Assembly: GCA_022601215.1 (NCBI GenBank)
Contig: JAHZIZ010000430.1
Coordinates: 1 to 16,247 of the forward strand
Direction of reading: 5' to 3'
Source of the DNA: Bacteroidota bacterium
GTDB lineage: Bacteria > Bacteroidota > Bacteroidia > Flavobacteriales > Flavobacteriaceae
DNA: 16,247 nucleotides
Part shown: piece after piece, positions 15,138-16,247 of the stretch
Layout of the letters: the number at the start of each line of letters is the position of its first letter
Numbering within the stretch: position 1 is the first letter of the stretch
Position numbers and translations under genes: made by a program
The notes under the pieces: model-generated
What the model saw: only the letters and a program-made list of their open reading frames with translations
Told to the model about the DNA's origin: nothing
Database searches by the model: none

Positions 15138-15145
15138 TATATTTG
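15138..15145 (+). promoter_or_regulatory. Vegetative -7 box for the polysaccharide export operon
   Basis: TATATTTG matches the Bacteroidota -7 consensus TAnnTTTG exactly and lies 24 bases before the ATG at 15170. A TTTC at 15115-15118, 19 bases upstream, could be a degenerate -33 box. The box overlaps the alternative TTG start at 15143, which argues against that start. Confidence 0.6.
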
Positions 15146-15169
15146 TCGATTAACAACCCAATCTTAGCA

Positions 15170-15967
15170 ATGAAGTATCAACATATAGTTTACTTTTTTC
15201 TTATTGCAATCTGTCTATCATCGTGTATCCCTACTAAAAGAATTACCTACCTACAGGAGGAGCTTTCCACAGAGACCGATAGCTTGATTCCCATTAGGAA
15301 AATGCAAGAAGATTATCGTTTACAAATTAATGATCTTCTTAGTATTCGAGTAAAAGCGTTGGATGATAATTTAGTTAATATTTTTAATCCTGTGAGCGAT
15401 AACAACCCTAATGCGACTAGGGAGGAGAGCCTTTATTACGAGGGGTTTAAGGTGGATAATCAAGGTAATATTAGAATTCCTACGATTGGAAAGATGCAGG
15501 TGTTAGGCCTTACAGTTGATGAGGTTCGTTTGAAAATCGAAGCGATACTGTTGAGGGATTATTTTAAAGAGGAAGCGAACGTTTTTGTCACGGTTAAGAT
15601 TGCTGGGATACGGTATACAATTAATGGAGAGATTGGGCGTTCAGGATCTAACATCATTTACAGAGACCAAATTACGATCATGGAGGCCATTGGAGCTAAT
15701 GGTGATATACCTGTAACGGGTGATAAAACAGATGTTATTATTATTAGGCAATATCCTTTAGGGCAGAAAGTGCATCATATTGATTTAACGAATATTGACG
15801 CCATGAATTCGCCTTATTTCTTTGTGCAACCCAACGATCAAATTATTGTCAATCCGTTGCCACAGAAATCATTGGGTACGGGAACAACAGGATTACAATC
15901 CTTTACGACCGTTTTAAGTGTGATTACCGCATTGACCACAACGATACTTCTTTTTATTCGACTATAA
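15170..15967 (+). CDS. Wza-like polysaccharide export lipoprotein
   Basis: The 265-residue protein starts MKYQHIVYFFLIAICLSSC, with Cys19 as the lipidated residue, so it is an outer-membrane or periplasmic lipoprotein. The polysaccharide-export domain spans about 45-145 (YRLQINDLLSIRVKALDDNL, GFKVDNQGNIRIPTIGKMQV). An SLBB-like domain follows (about 148-215: YTINGEIGRSGSNIIYRDQI, TIMEAIGANGDI). A C-terminal hydrophobic segment lies at about 243-262. Family members form the outer channel for capsule or exopolysaccharide export. The upstream in-frame TTG (15143) lies in the -7 box, so the ATG at 15170 is preferred. The Wzc-like gene follows three bases after the stop. Confidence 0.93.
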   Translation: MKYQHIVYFFLIAICLSSCIPTKRITYLQEELSTETDSLIPIRKMQEDYRLQINDLLSIRVKALDDNLVNIFNPVSDNNPNATREESLYYEGFKVDNQGNIRIPTIGKMQVLGLTVDEVRLKIEAILLRDYFKEEANVFVTVKIAGIRYTINGEIGRSGSNIIYRDQITIMEAIGANGDIPVTGDKTDVIIIRQYPLGQKVHHIDLTNIDAMNSPYFFVQPNDQIIVNPLPQKSLGTGTTGLQSFTTVLSVITALTTTILLFIRL

Positions 15968-15970
15968 ACT

Positions 15971-16247
15971 ATGAATGACGATTTTGAAATAAATGAAGTA
16001 CAGTCCACTTTTGATTTTAAAGGCTTTTTAATAAAGCTAATAAGTCATTGGCCACTTTTTCTTATTTCTTTGGCGATAGCTTTTGGAATTGCCTATTACA
16101 TCAATGTTAGAAAATTGCCCATTTATAAAATGGACAATGTAATTACCATTAAGGATGATCAAAATCCATTCTTTACTTCGAATACCAGTCTTACCTTTAA
16201 CTGGGGTGGGACAACGGATAAGGTGAACACCGCAATCACAACCTTGA
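15971..16247 (+). CDS. Wzc-like polysaccharide chain-length/tyrosine-kinase protein (3' partial)
   Basis: The reading frame begins MNDDFEINEVQSTFDFKGFL and is open to the window end (92 codons). A short cytoplasmic N-terminus is followed by a transmembrane helix (about 24-43, SHWPLFLISLAIAFGIAYYI). A periplasmic Wzz-type region follows (RKLPIYKMDNVITIKDDQNP). Full-length relatives are about 780-820 residues and usually end in a BY-kinase domain, which lies beyond the window. The gap to the Wza-like gene is three bases, so both are in one operon and act as the inner-membrane and outer-membrane halves of one export machine. Confidence 0.85.
   Translation, partial: MNDDFEINEVQSTFDFKGFLIKLISHWPLFLISLAIAFGIAYYINVRKLPIYKMDNVITIKDDQNPFFTSNTSLTFNWGGTTDKVNTAITTL

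Overview
The window looks like a chromosomal segment of a member of the Bacteroidota, most likely family Flavobacteriaceae. The DNA is AT-rich and has few Shine-Dalgarno sites. Several upstream regions carry TTG/TAnnTTTG-type promoters. The SecA is about 1,118 residues, without the C-terminal cysteine zinc motif of proteobacterial SecA. A DUF2795 protein, a PduO-type adenosyltransferase, a Uup-like ABC-F protein and a DUF6249 protein sit nearby. The genus cannot be named from the sequence alone.

Left part (1-4101, + strand). A secreted protein with a beta-rich C-terminus and an acidic 11-residue repeat runs in from the left edge. After a terminator-like hairpin comes an AraC-type regulator that appears to carry two DNA-binding domains. 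Then follow three small genes in tight succession: SnoaL-like, SPW-type membrane protein and YHS-domain protein. The YHS gene seems to have lost an internal piece and its C-terminal frame. A strong bidirectional terminator (4066-4101) closes this block.

Central stress/regulatory block (4109-6742). A DoxX-like membrane protein and a DUF6249 membrane protein lie on the minus strand. On the plus strand are an ECF sigma factor, a two-TM protein that is probably its anti-sigma partner, and a DinB-superfamily protein, joined by TAATG stop/start overlaps. The 140-base gap between the two arms holds two divergent promoters with the same layout (TGTAACC, 16 bases, CGTC). This suggests that the sigma factor activates its own operon and the DUF6249 gene. 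The second promoter also argues that sigma translation starts at 5274 and not 5244.

Housekeeping block (6765-15061, all minus strand). In transcription order: Uup-like ABC-F ATPase, SAM methyltransferase, LolD/MacB-type ABC ATPase, an unlisted 55-residue membrane protein, corrinoid adenosyltransferase, DUF2795 protein, and secA.

Right edge (15138-16247, + strand). A promoter with a perfect TATATTTG box precedes a Wza-like polysaccharide export lipoprotein. Three bases after it begins a Wzc-like chain-length/tyrosine-kinase protein cut by the window end. This is probably the start of a capsule or exopolysaccharide locus.

No tRNA, rRNA, CRISPR array, insertion sequence or phage gene was recognised. 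The most notable features are the paired ECF promoters, the double-HTH AraC protein, the hendecad-repeat secreted protein and the broken YHS gene.
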